Shown here in pieces: positions 7,688 through 17,364 of a DNA stretch of 64,000 nucleotides (positions are counted from its first letter, which is position 1; every line of letters starts with the position of its first letter). This DNA comes from an uncultured Cytophagales bacterium (GTDB lineage Bacteria; Bacteroidota; Bacteroidia; Cytophagales; Thermonemataceae): positions 186,001-250,000 of the forward strand of contig CALLAC010000001.1 of NCBI GenBank assembly GCA_938002655.1, in the 5' to 3' direction. A program made the translations under genes and the position numbers. The notes beneath the pieces were generated by a model, which was not told where the DNA came from, made no database searches, and worked only from the letters and a program-made list of their open reading frames with translations.

Positions 7688-9675
7688 TCTACACTTAAAA
7701 TTTCGCATTCTGTACGACGATTAAGTTGCCTGCCCTCTTCGGTATCATTAGGAGCAATCGGACGTAATTCACCGTAGCCCTTGGCTACCAAACGCCTTGC
7801 ATCAATACCTTTTTCTACTAAATAACGCACAACTGATTGAGCCCTACGTTCTGAAAGTCCTTGATTTTTCGCTTCTGTACCAATAGCATCGGTATGACCC
7901 GAAATTTCTACTTTTACCTTGGGGTAGCGTTGTAAAAATGCTATCAACTTTTCTAATTCTATAATGGATTCTTGCCTGAGGAAATCTTTATCAAAGTCGT
8001 AAAATACTTTCAGCCTGATTTTCGCTCCTTTTTCAACCTTGACAAGGTCGATATCTACGATAATTTCTTGGTTTTTATCTTTGGGTTGTGGTGGTACAGT
8101 AAATTCTTCTGAATGAAACATATAGCCTTCCTTGTCTACACTTATCAAGAAATGTTTATCGGCAGGGATAATGGTTTCATATTTTCCCGATTCTTCTTCT
8201 GATATCATTTCTTCTTCAAGATGGTTATCTTTCAAGTCATAAAGTGTTATAGTGGCAGAGAGTCTTTGTTTGGTTTTAGCATCGCGAATCGTGCCTTTAA
8301 GAATAGTGATAAATTTTTTTTCTTCTTGGGTAGGAGTTTGGGGCATTGGGATATTGATAGCAACTTGCTTATCAGGGATTTGAGTACTTTTCTCTACTTT
8401 TACATATTCCAACTTCCTTTCGGGCAGATAGATAACATACAAATCTTTATCACCCAAGCCACCAGCTCTACCCGATGAAAAATACCCCCGTTTATTATCA
8501 GCCGAAACTACAAAATAAATATCGTCATCGGCTGTATTGATGGGAAAGCCCATATTGAGAGGGGTTGTCCATTTGCCATCTTTCCATTCGCTGACAAAGA
8601 TATCGAAGCCTCCCATAGAGGTGTGCCCTTGCGAGCTGAAGTATAGGGTAGTTTCATTATGAATAAAAGGAGCGTCTTCATCGTAGGGGGTATTGATAGT
8701 GGGTCCTAAGTTTATGGGTTCGCCCCATTCGCCTTTTTCGTTTTTGACAGATTTGTAAATATCTAATCCTCCGAAGCCACCAGGTCTATCGCTGGAAAAA
8801 TACACCGTATTACCGTCGTGAGTGATAGAAATAGAGGGTTCTCGGTATTTGGTATTGATTTTACTACCCATAGATTTAGGTTCAGTCCAAGAGCCATCAG
8901 ATTTTTTTTCAGAAATGTAAATATCTCCCATTTTTTCTCTACCCAAGCCAGTTTTATAGACAAAAAGTTTCGTACCATCAGGAGAAAGAGCGATGCAGGC
9001 GTCATGTGAATTTCCATTGATAGGAGGAGGAAGATTTTTAGGTTCTGTCCATTTGCCATTGATATACTCAGAAATATAGATATCTTCGAAGTACTCTTGG
9101 TCGTAGTCTTTTCCACCACCAGTGGTGTTGGGTCGGCGAGCGGTGAAAAGCATTACTTTTTCATCTTCGGAAATAACAGGTACATATTCGGGATAAGGAG
9201 AATTGAGTACATCTCCTAGGTTTTCAATGATCACCCTTGAAGGGTTTTTTGTATATTCTCTGCCATATTTACATTCCTGCAAATGTTTGGGGATATCTTT
9301 GGCAAATTCGCTTTCATTCAGGGCTATTTGGTAGAATTTTTCGGCTTTATCCCAGTTATGCAAGAAATGATAAGTTTGTGCAAGATAATAAGTAAGGTTT
9401 CTATGGTGTTTGGGAGCATATTGATATACAAATTCTAAATGAGGTAGTGCTTTACCTTTATGGGCAGTTTGTAGATAGGAAATGCCAAGTTTGTATCTGG
9501 CATCAACAATTTTTTCAAGTTTTACTTCTTCGTTGATGTACGCTTCATAATAGGGGATAGCAAGGCTGTATTCTTGGTAGCTAAAATGATATTCGGCTTG
9601 CTTTAAGGATTTTTTTTGGGCAAAAATAGCACCTGTAACCCAAAATAGCCACCAAAAGCAGTATAGTTTTTTCAT
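7684..9675 (-). CDS. OmpA family protein with TPR and WD40-like (PD40) repeats
   Basis: This 663-residue protein begins with a signal peptide (about 1-19). TPR-like helices follow to about 140 (SYQEYSLAIPYYEAY and similar). Then come several PD40 beta-propeller blades with repeated FSSDRPGGFGG and YFSSQGHTSMGG type motifs (about 150-430). A carboxypeptidase-regulatory-like beta domain covers about 450-540, and a C-terminal OmpA domain covers about 550-663 with KVEISGHTDAIGTEA, NQGLSERRAQSV and LNRRTECEIL. OmpA domains bind peptidoglycan, so the protein probably sits at the outer membrane anchored to the wall. This architecture is common in Bacteroidota, often near gliding or T9SS genes. Its precise role is unknown. 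Confidence 0.92.
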   Translation of the reverse strand: MKKLYCFWWLFWVTGAIFAQKKSLKQAEYHFSYQEYSLAIPYYEAYINEEVKLEKIVDARYKLGISYLQTAHKGKALPHLEFVYQYAPKHHRNLTYYLAQTYHFLHNWDKAEKFYQIALNESEFAKDIPKHLQECKYGREYTKNPSRVIIENLGDVLNSPYPEYVPVISEDEKVMLFTARRPNTTGGGKDYDQEYFEDIYISEYINGKWTEPKNLPPPINGNSHDACIALSPDGTKLFVYKTGLGREKMGDIYISEKKSDGSWTEPKSMGSKINTKYREPSISITHDGNTVYFSSDRPGGFGGLDIYKSVKNEKGEWGEPINLGPTINTPYDEDAPFIHNETTLYFSSQGHTSMGGFDIFVSEWKDGKWTTPLNMGFPINTADDDIYFVVSADNKRGYFSSGRAGGLGDKDLYVIYLPERKLEYVKVEKSTQIPDKQVAINIPMPQTPTQEEKKFITILKGTIRDAKTKQRLSATITLYDLKDNHLEEEMISEEESGKYETIIPADKHFLISVDKEGYMFHSEEFTVPPQPKDKNQEIIVDIDLVKVEKGAKIRLKVFYDFDKDFLRQESIIELEKLIAFLQRYPKVKVEISGHTDAIGTEAKNQGLSERRAQSVVRYLVEKGIDARRLVAKGYGELRPIAPNDTEEGRQLNRRTECEILSVD

Positions 9676-9731
9676 AGAAAACTAATTTTTGTGGCAATAA
9701 AGTTAAAAATTTTGAGCGAAAAAGGAAAAGA

Positions 9732-10520
9732 TTATGAGAAAAAATCTTGTTTAGCTTCACTCAATCCAAAAAGAGCAAAATCGTATTTTACGGGGTCTTG
9801 GGGGCAAAAATAGCGTAAGTTTTCGGTAAGTTCCAGAGCGGCAAGCCAATCTGTTTGTTTACGGGTGATAAGTCGGAGCTCTCGGGCAGTGCGTTCGGTA
9901 TGTACATCACAAGGGCAAACTAATTGGGAAGGTTGTATTTTTTCCCACAGTCCAAAATCAATGCTTTTTTTATCTTTACGCACCATCCAACGCAAAAACA
10001 TACAAAGTCGCTTACAAGTAGATTTTCGGGTAGGAGTGGCTATATGCTTGCGTGTACGTTCAAGGGCAAAAGAGAGTGAAAAAAATAATTTTTCAAAATG
10101 TATGAGAGCTTTTTCAATGGTTTTTTCTTGCAAAGAAAAATTCTGTACAAAAGCATTTTCTAAACTCTCTTCGTGTTGGTACCAATATTGCAGAAAATGT
10201 AGAAAATAAAGGGTATCGTCAGCATTGAAAGTGCGATGTTTGAACTGTAAAAAGGGTTTTAAATCCTTTTGAGTAAAATGTTTAATGAATTCATAAGGGC
10301 TATTGTCCATTAGTGTTAGAAGTTCTTTGCATTTGCGAATAATTACTTTTCTTTGCCCCCAAGCCAGTGTGGCGGCAAAAAAGCCTGCAATTTCTATATC
10401 TTGCTTTTTGCTAAAACTATGAGGTATGCAAATTGGGTCATTTTCGATAAAGGCCAGTTGATGATAATGTCGGTAAGCTTTTTCTAAAATTTCTTCAACT
10501 TGCTTTGGAGAGAAAGACAT
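9732..10520 (-). CDS. TIGR02757 family conserved protein
   Basis: The 262-residue protein matches a conserved family known mainly in Bacteroidota and some Firmicutes and named only by its family number. Recognisable stretches are EIAGFFAATLAWGQRKVII near residue 44, MFLRWMVRKD near 174, and LVCPCDVHTERTARELRL near 202. It is soluble and mostly helical, with no signal peptide. The conserved His/Asp/Cys residues suggest, but do not prove, a nucleic-acid-related or enzymatic role. It is downstream of the ABC1 kinase gene on the same strand, separated by a palindromic element. Confidence 0.82.
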   Translation of the reverse strand: MSFSPKQVEEILEKAYRHYHQLAFIENDPICIPHSFSKKQDIEIAGFFAATLAWGQRKVIIRKCKELLTLMDNSPYEFIKHFTQKDLKPFLQFKHRTFNADDTLYFLHFLQYWYQHEESLENAFVQNFSLQEKTIEKALIHFEKLFFSLSFALERTRKHIATPTRKSTCKRLCMFLRWMVRKDKKSIDFGLWEKIQPSQLVCPCDVHTERTARELRLITRKQTDWLAALELTENLRYFCPQDPVKYDFALFGLSEAKQDFFS

Positions 10521-10546
10521 CGGACTTCGGTTTTTTTAGTGGCCAG

Positions 10547-10577
10547 CCCCTACGAGGTTTTCAAAACCTCATAGGGG
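10547..10577. repeat. Nested palindromic element, copy B
   Basis: Fifteen-base arms (10547-10561 and 10563-10577) pair with one mismatch. The arms carry CCTACGAGGTTTT and AAAACCTCATAGG. The element lies between two minus-strand genes, after the ABC1 kinase gene. Confidence 0.8.
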
Positions 10578-10633
10578 TTTTATGAGTAGCAAAACTACGA
10601 GTTTTTTGAAAACTTTATGCCTTTTTAGTTTTT

Positions 10634-11956
10634 TTATGAGTTAATCGGTTTACTCAAAAATTCAGGTTTACTAGTCCGAATATTTGCTTTCAGTTGGTTG
10701 AGTATGGAATATAAGCCAAAATAAGTTCTATTGATATACAAGCCGTGCCTTGAGCCACGGGCCTGATTGGCTTTGCGAAGTTCTTCGGTGCGAGCCAAAT
10801 TTTCGGCGTATTGGTAAATTTCTTGGAAATAAGCATCATTACCAAAGTCAAAAGTTTCTTGATGAAAAGGCTTGCCGAGCAGTTCTATCATACCTTTGAA
10901 AAGTCCTGCAAAAAGTTTTTGCTGTTCGGGTGTATCCTGTGGTAAAATAAAGCCTAAATTTTTGAATGTTTGCAAAAGAGTAGCTTCATCTTTAAGCAGA
11001 TACGGATTGATGACAATGAAATAATTGTCGTAATATTCTTGCGGAATTTCCTTGATGCAGCCAAAATCAATTACACCTACTTTTCCTTCGTGGGTAAACA
11101 AGAAATTACCAGGGTGGGGGTCGGCATGTACGGCTCGGAGTGTATGAATTTGATAATCGTAAAAATCCCAAAGGGCTTGGCCGATGCGGTTACGTACTGC
11201 TTGCGGAGGGTTTGTCTTTAAAAATTCGGACAAGTGTTTACCTTCGAGCCAATCCATTGTCAGGATTTTTTTTGAGGAATATTCAGGGTAGTAGGTCGCA
11301 AAAAAAAGGTCGGGCAGATGTGAACAAGCCTTTGAAATTTCTATTGAACGTTTGAGTTCCAACTCATAGTCTGCTTCTTCTAAAAGTTTGCTTTCTACTT
11401 CTTGCATGTACAGTTCGATATCTTTTTCGTTCATATTCAAGATGCGAATAGCAAAAGGTTTAACCATTCGCAAGTCTGATTTGATACTTTCGGCTACTCC
11501 TGGATATTGGATTTTTACAGCCAACTTTTTACCGTTAAGTGTTGCCTGATGAACTTGCCCGATAGAAGCGGCATTGACAGCATCTTTGCTGAATGTATCA
11601 AAAATTTCGGTGGGAGCTTTCCCGAAGGATTGCCTGAAGGTCTTGACTACCAGCGGATACGAAAGAGGAGGAGCAGAATACTGAGCCATCGTAAATCTAT
11701 CTACATAGGCTTTGGGAAGTACGTTTTTATCCATGCTCATCATTTGAGCAACTTTGAGGGCACTGCCTTTCAGTTGGCTTAGGGTTTTGTAGATATCTTC
11801 GGCATTACTTTCGTGGAGTTCGTCTTTACTAGTTTCAGGATTGATGAGCTTTTTGGCATAGTGTTTCAGATAGTTTCCGCCTACTTTTACACCTGTTTGA
11901 ATGAATTTAGTAGCACGAGCAACTTTAGAAGTGGGAATACTTTCTTGTTTTTTCAT
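10634..11956 (-). CDS. ABC1/AarF-type atypical kinase (UbiB family)
   Basis: This 440-residue protein belongs to the ABC1/ADCK/UbiB family of kinase-like ATPases linked to quinone and lipid metabolism. Seen in order: LKGSALKVAQMMSMD near residue 57 (the family KxGQ region, here K-V-A-Q), the Ala-rich loop NAASIGQVHQATL near 129, the invariant Lys of LAVKIQYPG near 147, HADPHPGNFLF near 281 (catalytic loop), and VIDFGCIKEI near 298 (metal-binding DFG). There are no clear C-terminal membrane helices. The Gly to Ala change in KxGQ is notable because this motif occludes the substrate site in characterised members. A weak promoter box (CAAAACTA, 11976-11983) precedes it. Confidence 0.9.
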   Translation of the reverse strand: MKKQESIPTSKVARATKFIQTGVKVGGNYLKHYAKKLINPETSKDELHESNAEDIYKTLSQLKGSALKVAQMMSMDKNVLPKAYVDRFTMAQYSAPPLSYPLVVKTFRQSFGKAPTEIFDTFSKDAVNAASIGQVHQATLNGKKLAVKIQYPGVAESIKSDLRMVKPFAIRILNMNEKDIELYMQEVESKLLEEADYELELKRSIEISKACSHLPDLFFATYYPEYSSKKILTMDWLEGKHLSEFLKTNPPQAVRNRIGQALWDFYDYQIHTLRAVHADPHPGNFLFTHEGKVGVIDFGCIKEIPQEYYDNYFIVINPYLLKDEATLLQTFKNLGFILPQDTPEQQKLFAGLFKGMIELLGKPFHQETFDFGNDAYFQEIYQYAENLARTEELRKANQARGSRHGLYINRTYFGLYSILNQLKANIRTSKPEFLSKPINS

Positions 11957-12089
11957 GGAAAAAAGTCTTTTTTTGCAAAACTAAATTTTGGCAGGCAAAG
12001 TTTCGTGAAAGGCAGATTAAATTTCTGCAAAATATTCTAAAGCTAAACTCCTTATGCCTTTAATGGTCTGAATATTAAAAAAATAATAA

Positions 12090-12965
12090 ATGAAAGCAGG
12101 TTTTGTAAATATTGTCGGAAAGCCCAATGCGGGTAAATCTACTTTGCTGAATGTACTTGTAGGCGAAAAGTTGGCTATTGTTACACCCAAAGCTCAAACT
12201 ACTCGGCATCGCATCAAAGGAATTCTCACAACGGATAGCTATCAAGTTGTATTCTCTGATACACCTGGCTTCATTGAAGCTAAATATGCTTTGCACAAAG
12301 TGATGATGAAGTTTGTAGAAGAGTGCCTCGAAGATGCCGATATTTTGCTTTGGGTAATAGATGTAAACGATGAAGAAAAAGATGAAAAACTTATCCAACT
12401 GCTGAAAACACATCAAGAAAAACTTTTATTAGTTTTGAATAAAGTTGATTTGGTAAATCAAACAACTTTGGAAAAAAAAGTTAGTGAATGGAAAACTTAC
12501 TTTCCTGACACTCCTATCGTTCCAATTTCGGCTCATACCAATTTTCAGATAGATGTACTTTGGAAGTATATTTTAGATAAACTTCCCGAACACCCCCCTT
12601 ACTTTGATGAAGATGCTCTTACTGATAAACCCGAACGTTTTTTTGCGGCAGAGATTCTACGGGAAAAGATCTTTCTTCACTATCAAAAAGAAATACCGTA
12701 TAGTACTGATGTACAAATAGTTGCTTTCAAGGAAAGTGAAGAAATTTTACATATTCAGGCGGAAATTATTGTAGAAAGAGATAGCCAGAAAGGTATTTTA
12801 ATAGGCAAAGGTGGCAAAGATTTAAAGAAAGTAGGTACGGAAGCTCGCAAAGAAATGGAGCAATTTTTTGGCAAGAAAGTGCATTTGGAGCAGTTTGTGA
12901 AAGTAGAAAAAAATTGGCGTAAGCAAGAAAAATGCCTCAAAAGATTGGGCTATAGAGCAGACTAA
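12090..12965 (+). CDS. era: GTPase Era
   Basis: Era is a ribosome-assembly GTPase that binds the 3' end of 16S rRNA. The 291-residue protein has the usual length. G1 is GKPNAGKSTLL near residue 9, the switch I Thr region is QTTRHRIKGI, G3 is DTPGF near 59, and G4 is NKVDLV near 118. A C-terminal KH domain holds GILIGKGGKDLKKVG near 231. All nucleotide-binding motifs are intact. The gene stands alone on the plus strand between two minus-strand genes, with a hairpin after the stop. Confidence 0.97.
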   Translation: MKAGFVNIVGKPNAGKSTLLNVLVGEKLAIVTPKAQTTRHRIKGILTTDSYQVVFSDTPGFIEAKYALHKVMMKFVEECLEDADILLWVIDVNDEEKDEKLIQLLKTHQEKLLLVLNKVDLVNQTTLEKKVSEWKTYFPDTPIVPISAHTNFQIDVLWKYILDKLPEHPPYFDEDALTDKPERFFAAEILREKIFLHYQKEIPYSTDVQIVAFKESEEILHIQAEIIVERDSQKGILIGKGGKDLKKVGTEARKEMEQFFGKKVHLEQFVKVEKNWRKQEKCLKRLGYRAD

Positions 12966-12967
12966 AA

Positions 12968-12998
12968 AATCCCCTTTCGTTTTACAAGAAAGGGGATT
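12968..12998. terminator. Hairpin between era and the convergent subtilase gene
   Basis: An 11-base perfect stem (12968-12978 with 12988-12998) has a nine-base loop. The A-run before it gives a T-tail for minus-strand transcripts of the subtilase gene; it can also end era. Confidence 0.8.
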
Positions 12999-13014
12999 GA
13001 GTTGAAGCAGTATT

Positions 13015-16000
13015 TTACTGCTTAGCAACTTTCCGAATGGCTCGGTGGGTAGCATTTTTGATTTCTAAAATGTACAAACCTTTCGGCAACTTGCTTACAT
13101 GAATAGTCTGATTTTCTTGCAAAGAGCCTTCCATCAATTTTCTGCCTTTTGCATCTATGAGCATGAATTGGGCATTATTTTGCAAGTTTTTGGGCAAAAT
13201 GATGCTGATTGCATTTTCTGTGGGGTTGGGAGCAATTAGCAGTTCGCTTGAAACATCTTGCAAAGAAAGTATCGTAATTACTACTTCATTAGACATTCGT
13301 TTGCAAGTATTGGTATAAGATTGGGCTTCTACTTGGTAAGTTCCTAGGGCGTTGGGTATCCATTCGTGGTTAGTACCTGTGGTAGCTACAAAGTTACCGT
13401 CTTTAAACCATCTGTAGTTTCGGTATCCTTGGGTTGCTTTCAAAATTCCATTTTCATAACTGAGCGAAAGATTAATACTTACATTTTTGGCATTGACACT
13501 CTTCTGGTTATTGGCAGTGTTCATATCACCTGCAACGCTTACAGTAGCTGAAATTTGGTAAGTTTCGTCAATAGTTCCTAAATTGGCGTTAAATGTTACA
13601 TCTTGCAAAGCATTAGGAGCTAGCGAAGTAATGTTAGCAGAGCCTGTCATAACGATGCTGTTATCCGACTTACGAACTTCACAATTTACAGTGAGGTTGG
13701 TAAGTGTGGAAGTACCTACATTGTGCACGGTAACTTTTACCTCAGTATTTTCCGTCATTACACAAGAATTGCCCGAAGGGCTAATATTACTAATTGCGGC
13801 ATCGGTAGCACATACTGCTGAGGTATAGTTGAATGAAATTGCATTACATCTTCGACTTACTGCTCCATTAGAACCCAAAGCTCGGATAGCATACCAGTAG
13901 GTTTCGCCTGTGGCTACGTTGTCGGTGAAAGTGGTGGCGGTAGTCGTTCCTACTGATTCCATGTATTTTGTGCCTAAACGGAAAACTTCGTAGCTAGTAG
14001 CTCCTGCAACGGCTGTCCAAGAAAGATTTACCCCTGTACAACCCGCAGAAGCAGTCAAGCCACTCGGAAAGGGCATAATAGAGAAATTAGCAATGCTTTG
14101 CGATTGCAAAGAGCCTTTACTTACACGCACACGTACTTGCCCGCTTTGCACGTTAGGAACGTTCCAATCGAAAGAGCGTGAAGAGCCTGAAATCCCTGTG
14201 GTGATGTTTGTCCAGGTAGTTCCACCATCTGTTGAATACTCTAAATTGAAAGTACCTGAACTGCCCCATGCATCCCAACGAATTTTTTCGACGGTACCAG
14301 GGGTGAAACTTTCTCCGCCGATAGGGAAAGTAAGTACCACATCGTCTTGTATAAACTCATAACATACTACGTATTGCTGAGGACCTTGCGGTACAGCAAA
14401 ACCATTTACCGAAATGGTATACGAACCTGAGACAGGGTTATCTATGGTTACTTGTTCGGAGTTGTTGATGTTATCTACACCTCTGACGGCATTGTTAGCA
14501 GGGTTGTTGAAGTCAAGTATCCAAGGGTTTACGGGAGGAGAAGAAGGAGGGGTAACAGTGAGGTTGAGGTTATTGACAAGAGGTATGCTGGCGCTGGCGG
14601 CACCTTCGTAGTCATTCCAATAAAGCATTACTTTAAGTTGTTTTGTTCCTGCGGGAACAGAAATAGTTTGTGTTTGGGTTTGCCCTTGTGAGATGCTATT
14701 TACGTAATAGCGATTTTGCTCCAAAGTCAGTACTGCTCTTCGAGCATTGATACGCCCATAGCCGAAAGTAAAATCAGGACCTGGATTGCCCAAATCATCG
14801 GCAGTATTCATAACAATAGCTTTAATAATATCAGAGGTAGGCATGGCATTGCTGTTCAGGGCTCGGTAAGCATGATACAGAGCGGCTAATGTTCCTGAAA
14901 CAGCTGGACAAGCCATTGAGGTACCTGAATTTGAACCATAAGTATTGTTTTCAAGGGTAGAATTTACATTTGTACCGACAGCGGCGACTTCGGGTTTCAA
15001 TCTACCATCAGCGGCAGGACCGCGGCTACTGCTATTAGCAATCACATCAGTTTTGGATAAGTTTGCAACAGCTATTACATTTTTTCCTGCTTTTCTACCC
15101 CCTGTGATAGTAAAAAAGCTTGAACCACTATTACCTGCCGAAAAAACGTGCATCAGTTCGGGTAGTTGTCTGATTTGCTGGTCAACTTGGCGAGCTCCTG
15201 TATTGTAGCCTGCGTTTAGTCCTTCGCCCAAAGAATGCGAGGTAATGCGAACATTCTTGGTATTGTAAGGCGTAGGCATTTGGTCGATATCATCGTGCCA
15301 AGAATATACTTCCAGGTGAGCCCCGGGTGCTTGTCCTTTCATCAGAGGGTTAAGATTTCCTGCACCCATAATAATGCCTGAAACGTGGTCGCCGTGGCTG
15401 CCGCTATTGGAAGTAACATTGTTGGTAATTCTGCCTTTTTTATCAATGTGCGTATCGGCAGTGCCGTCATCTCCCATTGAAACCACAATGCCAGTGCCAT
15501 CATACTTTCTTCCGCCAACATATTCAGAATTTACAAAATTGATACGATGATTGCTCGTAGCCTCTCGGTTTTCGAGTTGGGCAGGTGGGAAAATAGGTTC
15601 AATAAAATATATGAATGGTATTTGAGCTAAATCTTGCAATTTGGAGATAGGCACTCGCAAAATACTCACATCTGAAAGAAATTTTTCTTGTATAACTTTT
15701 ACCCAACCCAATGTTTCTAAACGTAAATGAGCTTCTGATAAACGAATGTTCGGATAGAATTGCACAAGTAAGTCAACTTTCCCTGTTTCTTTAATTGCCC
15801 ACTGGGGAATACCTTTTTCTGTAATAAGTCTTGCAATTTTATTTTCGGCATTGTAGGGATAGATGTTTTTTATTCCCAAGTTTTGTAATATTTCTGCCGA
15901 GAGGTTATCAGGTAGGTAAGCCCAAAACGATAGGTAAGGCAGATAATCAAAAAGTTGAATACCTACTCTTTGAATTTGTTCTTTTTGAGTTTGTGTAGGA

Positions 16001-16194
16001 ATTTGCTGAAATTGTAAAATTACGTAGTAGCCTTGTCCCATTTTGCAGTGCGAAAGAGCTATTTTTCGTGTAGTGTACTCATCTGAACGAATTGGGTTAG
16101 GCTTTTTACCTGATTGTAGCATTAGGTGAATATCTTGTCCCAGAGATAGTATGTTTGTGCTAATAAGCAAAGTAAGTAAAAAGAACTTTTGCAT
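13015..16194 (-). CDS. Secreted S8 subtilase with T9SS C-terminal sorting domain
   Basis: The 1059-residue protein is a predicted secreted serine protease exported by the type IX system. A signal peptide covers about 1-20. A long propeptide-like region runs to about 230. The S8 catalytic domain holds the Asp in VVSMGDDG (about 238-244), His in GSHGDHVSG (His267), the oxyanion Asn in SAGNSG (Asn355), and Ser in NSGTSMACP (Ser426). The His motif reads HGDH instead of the common HGTH. Beta-sandwich domains follow: a P-domain-like region, an Ig-like domain (about 625-705), a fibronectin type III domain (about 710-795) and a CARDB-like domain. The last 80 residues form a type A sorting domain (APNPTENAISI and KGLYILEIKN). 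The gene is monocistronic. Confidence 0.93.
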   Translation of the reverse strand: MQKFFLLTLLISTNILSLGQDIHLMLQSGKKPNPIRSDEYTTRKIALSHCKMGQGYYVILQFQQIPTQTQKEQIQRVGIQLFDYLPYLSFWAYLPDNLSAEILQNLGIKNIYPYNAENKIARLITEKGIPQWAIKETGKVDLLVQFYPNIRLSEAHLRLETLGWVKVIQEKFLSDVSILRVPISKLQDLAQIPFIYFIEPIFPPAQLENREATSNHRINFVNSEYVGGRKYDGTGIVVSMGDDGTADTHIDKKGRITNNVTSNSGSHGDHVSGIIMGAGNLNPLMKGQAPGAHLEVYSWHDDIDQMPTPYNTKNVRITSHSLGEGLNAGYNTGARQVDQQIRQLPELMHVFSAGNSGSSFFTITGGRKAGKNVIAVANLSKTDVIANSSSRGPAADGRLKPEVAAVGTNVNSTLENNTYGSNSGTSMACPAVSGTLAALYHAYRALNSNAMPTSDIIKAIVMNTADDLGNPGPDFTFGYGRINARRAVLTLEQNRYYVNSISQGQTQTQTISVPAGTKQLKVMLYWNDYEGAASASIPLVNNLNLTVTPPSSPPVNPWILDFNNPANNAVRGVDNINNSEQVTIDNPVSGSYTISVNGFAVPQGPQQYVVCYEFIQDDVVLTFPIGGESFTPGTVEKIRWDAWGSSGTFNLEYSTDGGTTWTNITTGISGSSRSFDWNVPNVQSGQVRVRVSKGSLQSQSIANFSIMPFPSGLTASAGCTGVNLSWTAVAGATSYEVFRLGTKYMESVGTTTATTFTDNVATGETYWYAIRALGSNGAVSRRCNAISFNYTSAVCATDAAISNISPSGNSCVMTENTEVKVTVHNVGTSTLTNLTVNCEVRKSDNSIVMTGSANITSLAPNALQDVTFNANLGTIDETYQISATVSVAGDMNTANNQKSVNAKNVSINLSLSYENGILKATQGYRNYRWFKDGNFVATTGTNHEWIPNALGTYQVEAQSYTNTCKRMSNEVVITILSLQDVSSELLIAPNPTENAISIILPKNLQNNAQFMLIDAKGRKLMEGSLQENQTIHVSKLPKGLYILEIKNATHRAIRKVAKQ

Positions 16195-16365
16195 AATACT
16201 ATTTTTTTAGTATGAAACTTTTTGGCAATCTAATAAATGCTGACCGAATTATCAAAAATTAGTTTTACGAAGAAATATTTTTTTGAAAATAATTTTGCTT
16301 ACAAATGATTTTCTGAACTTTTTGTAGAGAAAAATGATTTTTTTTACGTAACAAAACTAAAAACA

Positions 16366-17325
16366 ATGGAAATAAAAGAACGAGTAAAAGTTTTAATTAT
16401 TGGCTCGGGACCAGCAGGCTATACAGCGGCAATTTATGCGGCTCGTGCAGGCTTAAATCCTGTGCTTTATACAGGTAGCCAACCAGGCGGTCAGCTTACA
16501 ATTACAAGCGAGGTAGAAAACTATCCGGGCTATCCCGATGGCATTATGGGTCCGCAAATGATGATGGATTTTCAGCGGCAAGCAGAGCGTTTTGGTACGC
16601 AAGTTCGAAATGGAATGATTACACAAGTAAAGTTTCAATCAGGAGCTATACATCAAGCAGTAGTAGACGATAGCTACATTATTGAAGCTGAAGCGGTAAT
16701 TATTGCAACAGGAGCTTCTGCCAAATGGCTTGGTTTAGAATCGGAGCAACGCCTCAATGGTAAAGGTGTTTCGGCTTGTGCAGTGTGTGATGGCTTTTTC
16801 TTTCGGGGCAAAGATGTAGCCGTAGTAGGAGCAGGAGATACAGCTTGCGAAGAGGCAAGTTATCTTTCTAAACTATGCAATAAAGTGTATATGATTGTCA
16901 GACGCAATGAAATGCGAGCTTCTAAAATTATGCAAAAACGCGTAATGTCTGCTCCTAATATTGAAATTATTTGGAACTCGGTTACTCAAGAGATTTTAGG
17001 CTCTGAACAAGTAGAGGGGATACGCATTAAAAATACTCAGACAGGCGAATTGAGAGAAATTCCTATCCAAGGTTTTTTTGTAGCCATTGGTCATAAACCC
17101 AATACCGATATATTCAAAGGCATTTTGGATATGGACGAAAACGGCTATCTGATTACAGAAAAAGGTTCTACCCGTACTAATATTGCAGGAGTATTTGCTT
17201 GTGGCGATGCCCAAGACCATATTTATCGGCAAGCGGTTACGGCAGCAGGAACAGGTTGTATGGCGGCTCTCGATGCCGAAAGATACCTGGCTCAAAGAGA
17301 AGTAGAAGCAGAGGCAAGTGCATAA
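16366..17325 (+). CDS. trxB: Thioredoxin-disulfide reductase
   Basis: TrxB passes electrons from NADPH through FAD to thioredoxin. The 319-residue protein has the FAD-binding motif IIGSGPAGYTAAIYAARAG at about 11-29, the redox-active CAVC at Cys138-Cys141 followed by DGFFF, the NADPH-binding GAGDTACEEA near 155, and the late FAD motif GVFACGDAQDHIYRQAVTAAG in part near 283. All are intact. A strong hairpin begins at the stop codon, and no thioredoxin gene is next to it. Confidence 0.97.
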   Translation: MEIKERVKVLIIGSGPAGYTAAIYAARAGLNPVLYTGSQPGGQLTITSEVENYPGYPDGIMGPQMMMDFQRQAERFGTQVRNGMITQVKFQSGAIHQAVVDDSYIIEAEAVIIATGASAKWLGLESEQRLNGKGVSACAVCDGFFFRGKDVAVVGAGDTACEEASYLSKLCNKVYMIVRRNEMRASKIMQKRVMSAPNIEIIWNSVTQEILGSEQVEGIRIKNTQTGELREIPIQGFFVAIGHKPNTDIFKGILDMDENGYLITEKGSTRTNIAGVFACGDAQDHIYRQAVTAAGTGCMAALDAERYLAQREVEAEASA

Positions 17326-17358
17326 AAGAAAGTCCCTTTTCAAAGAGGGACTTTCTTT
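17325..17358. terminator. Bidirectional terminator between trxB and the YfiR-like gene
   Basis: A 13-base stem (17325-17337 with 17346-17358) is followed by GTTTTCC. It lies between convergent genes ending at 17325 and 17365. Confidence 0.85.
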
Positions 17359-17364
17359 GTTTTC

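Noticed and set aside
13366-15208. Several 60-89 codon plus-strand frames across the subtilase gene
   Set aside because: All are shadows of a long, well-supported minus-strand gene with Ser/Thr/Gly-rich codons.
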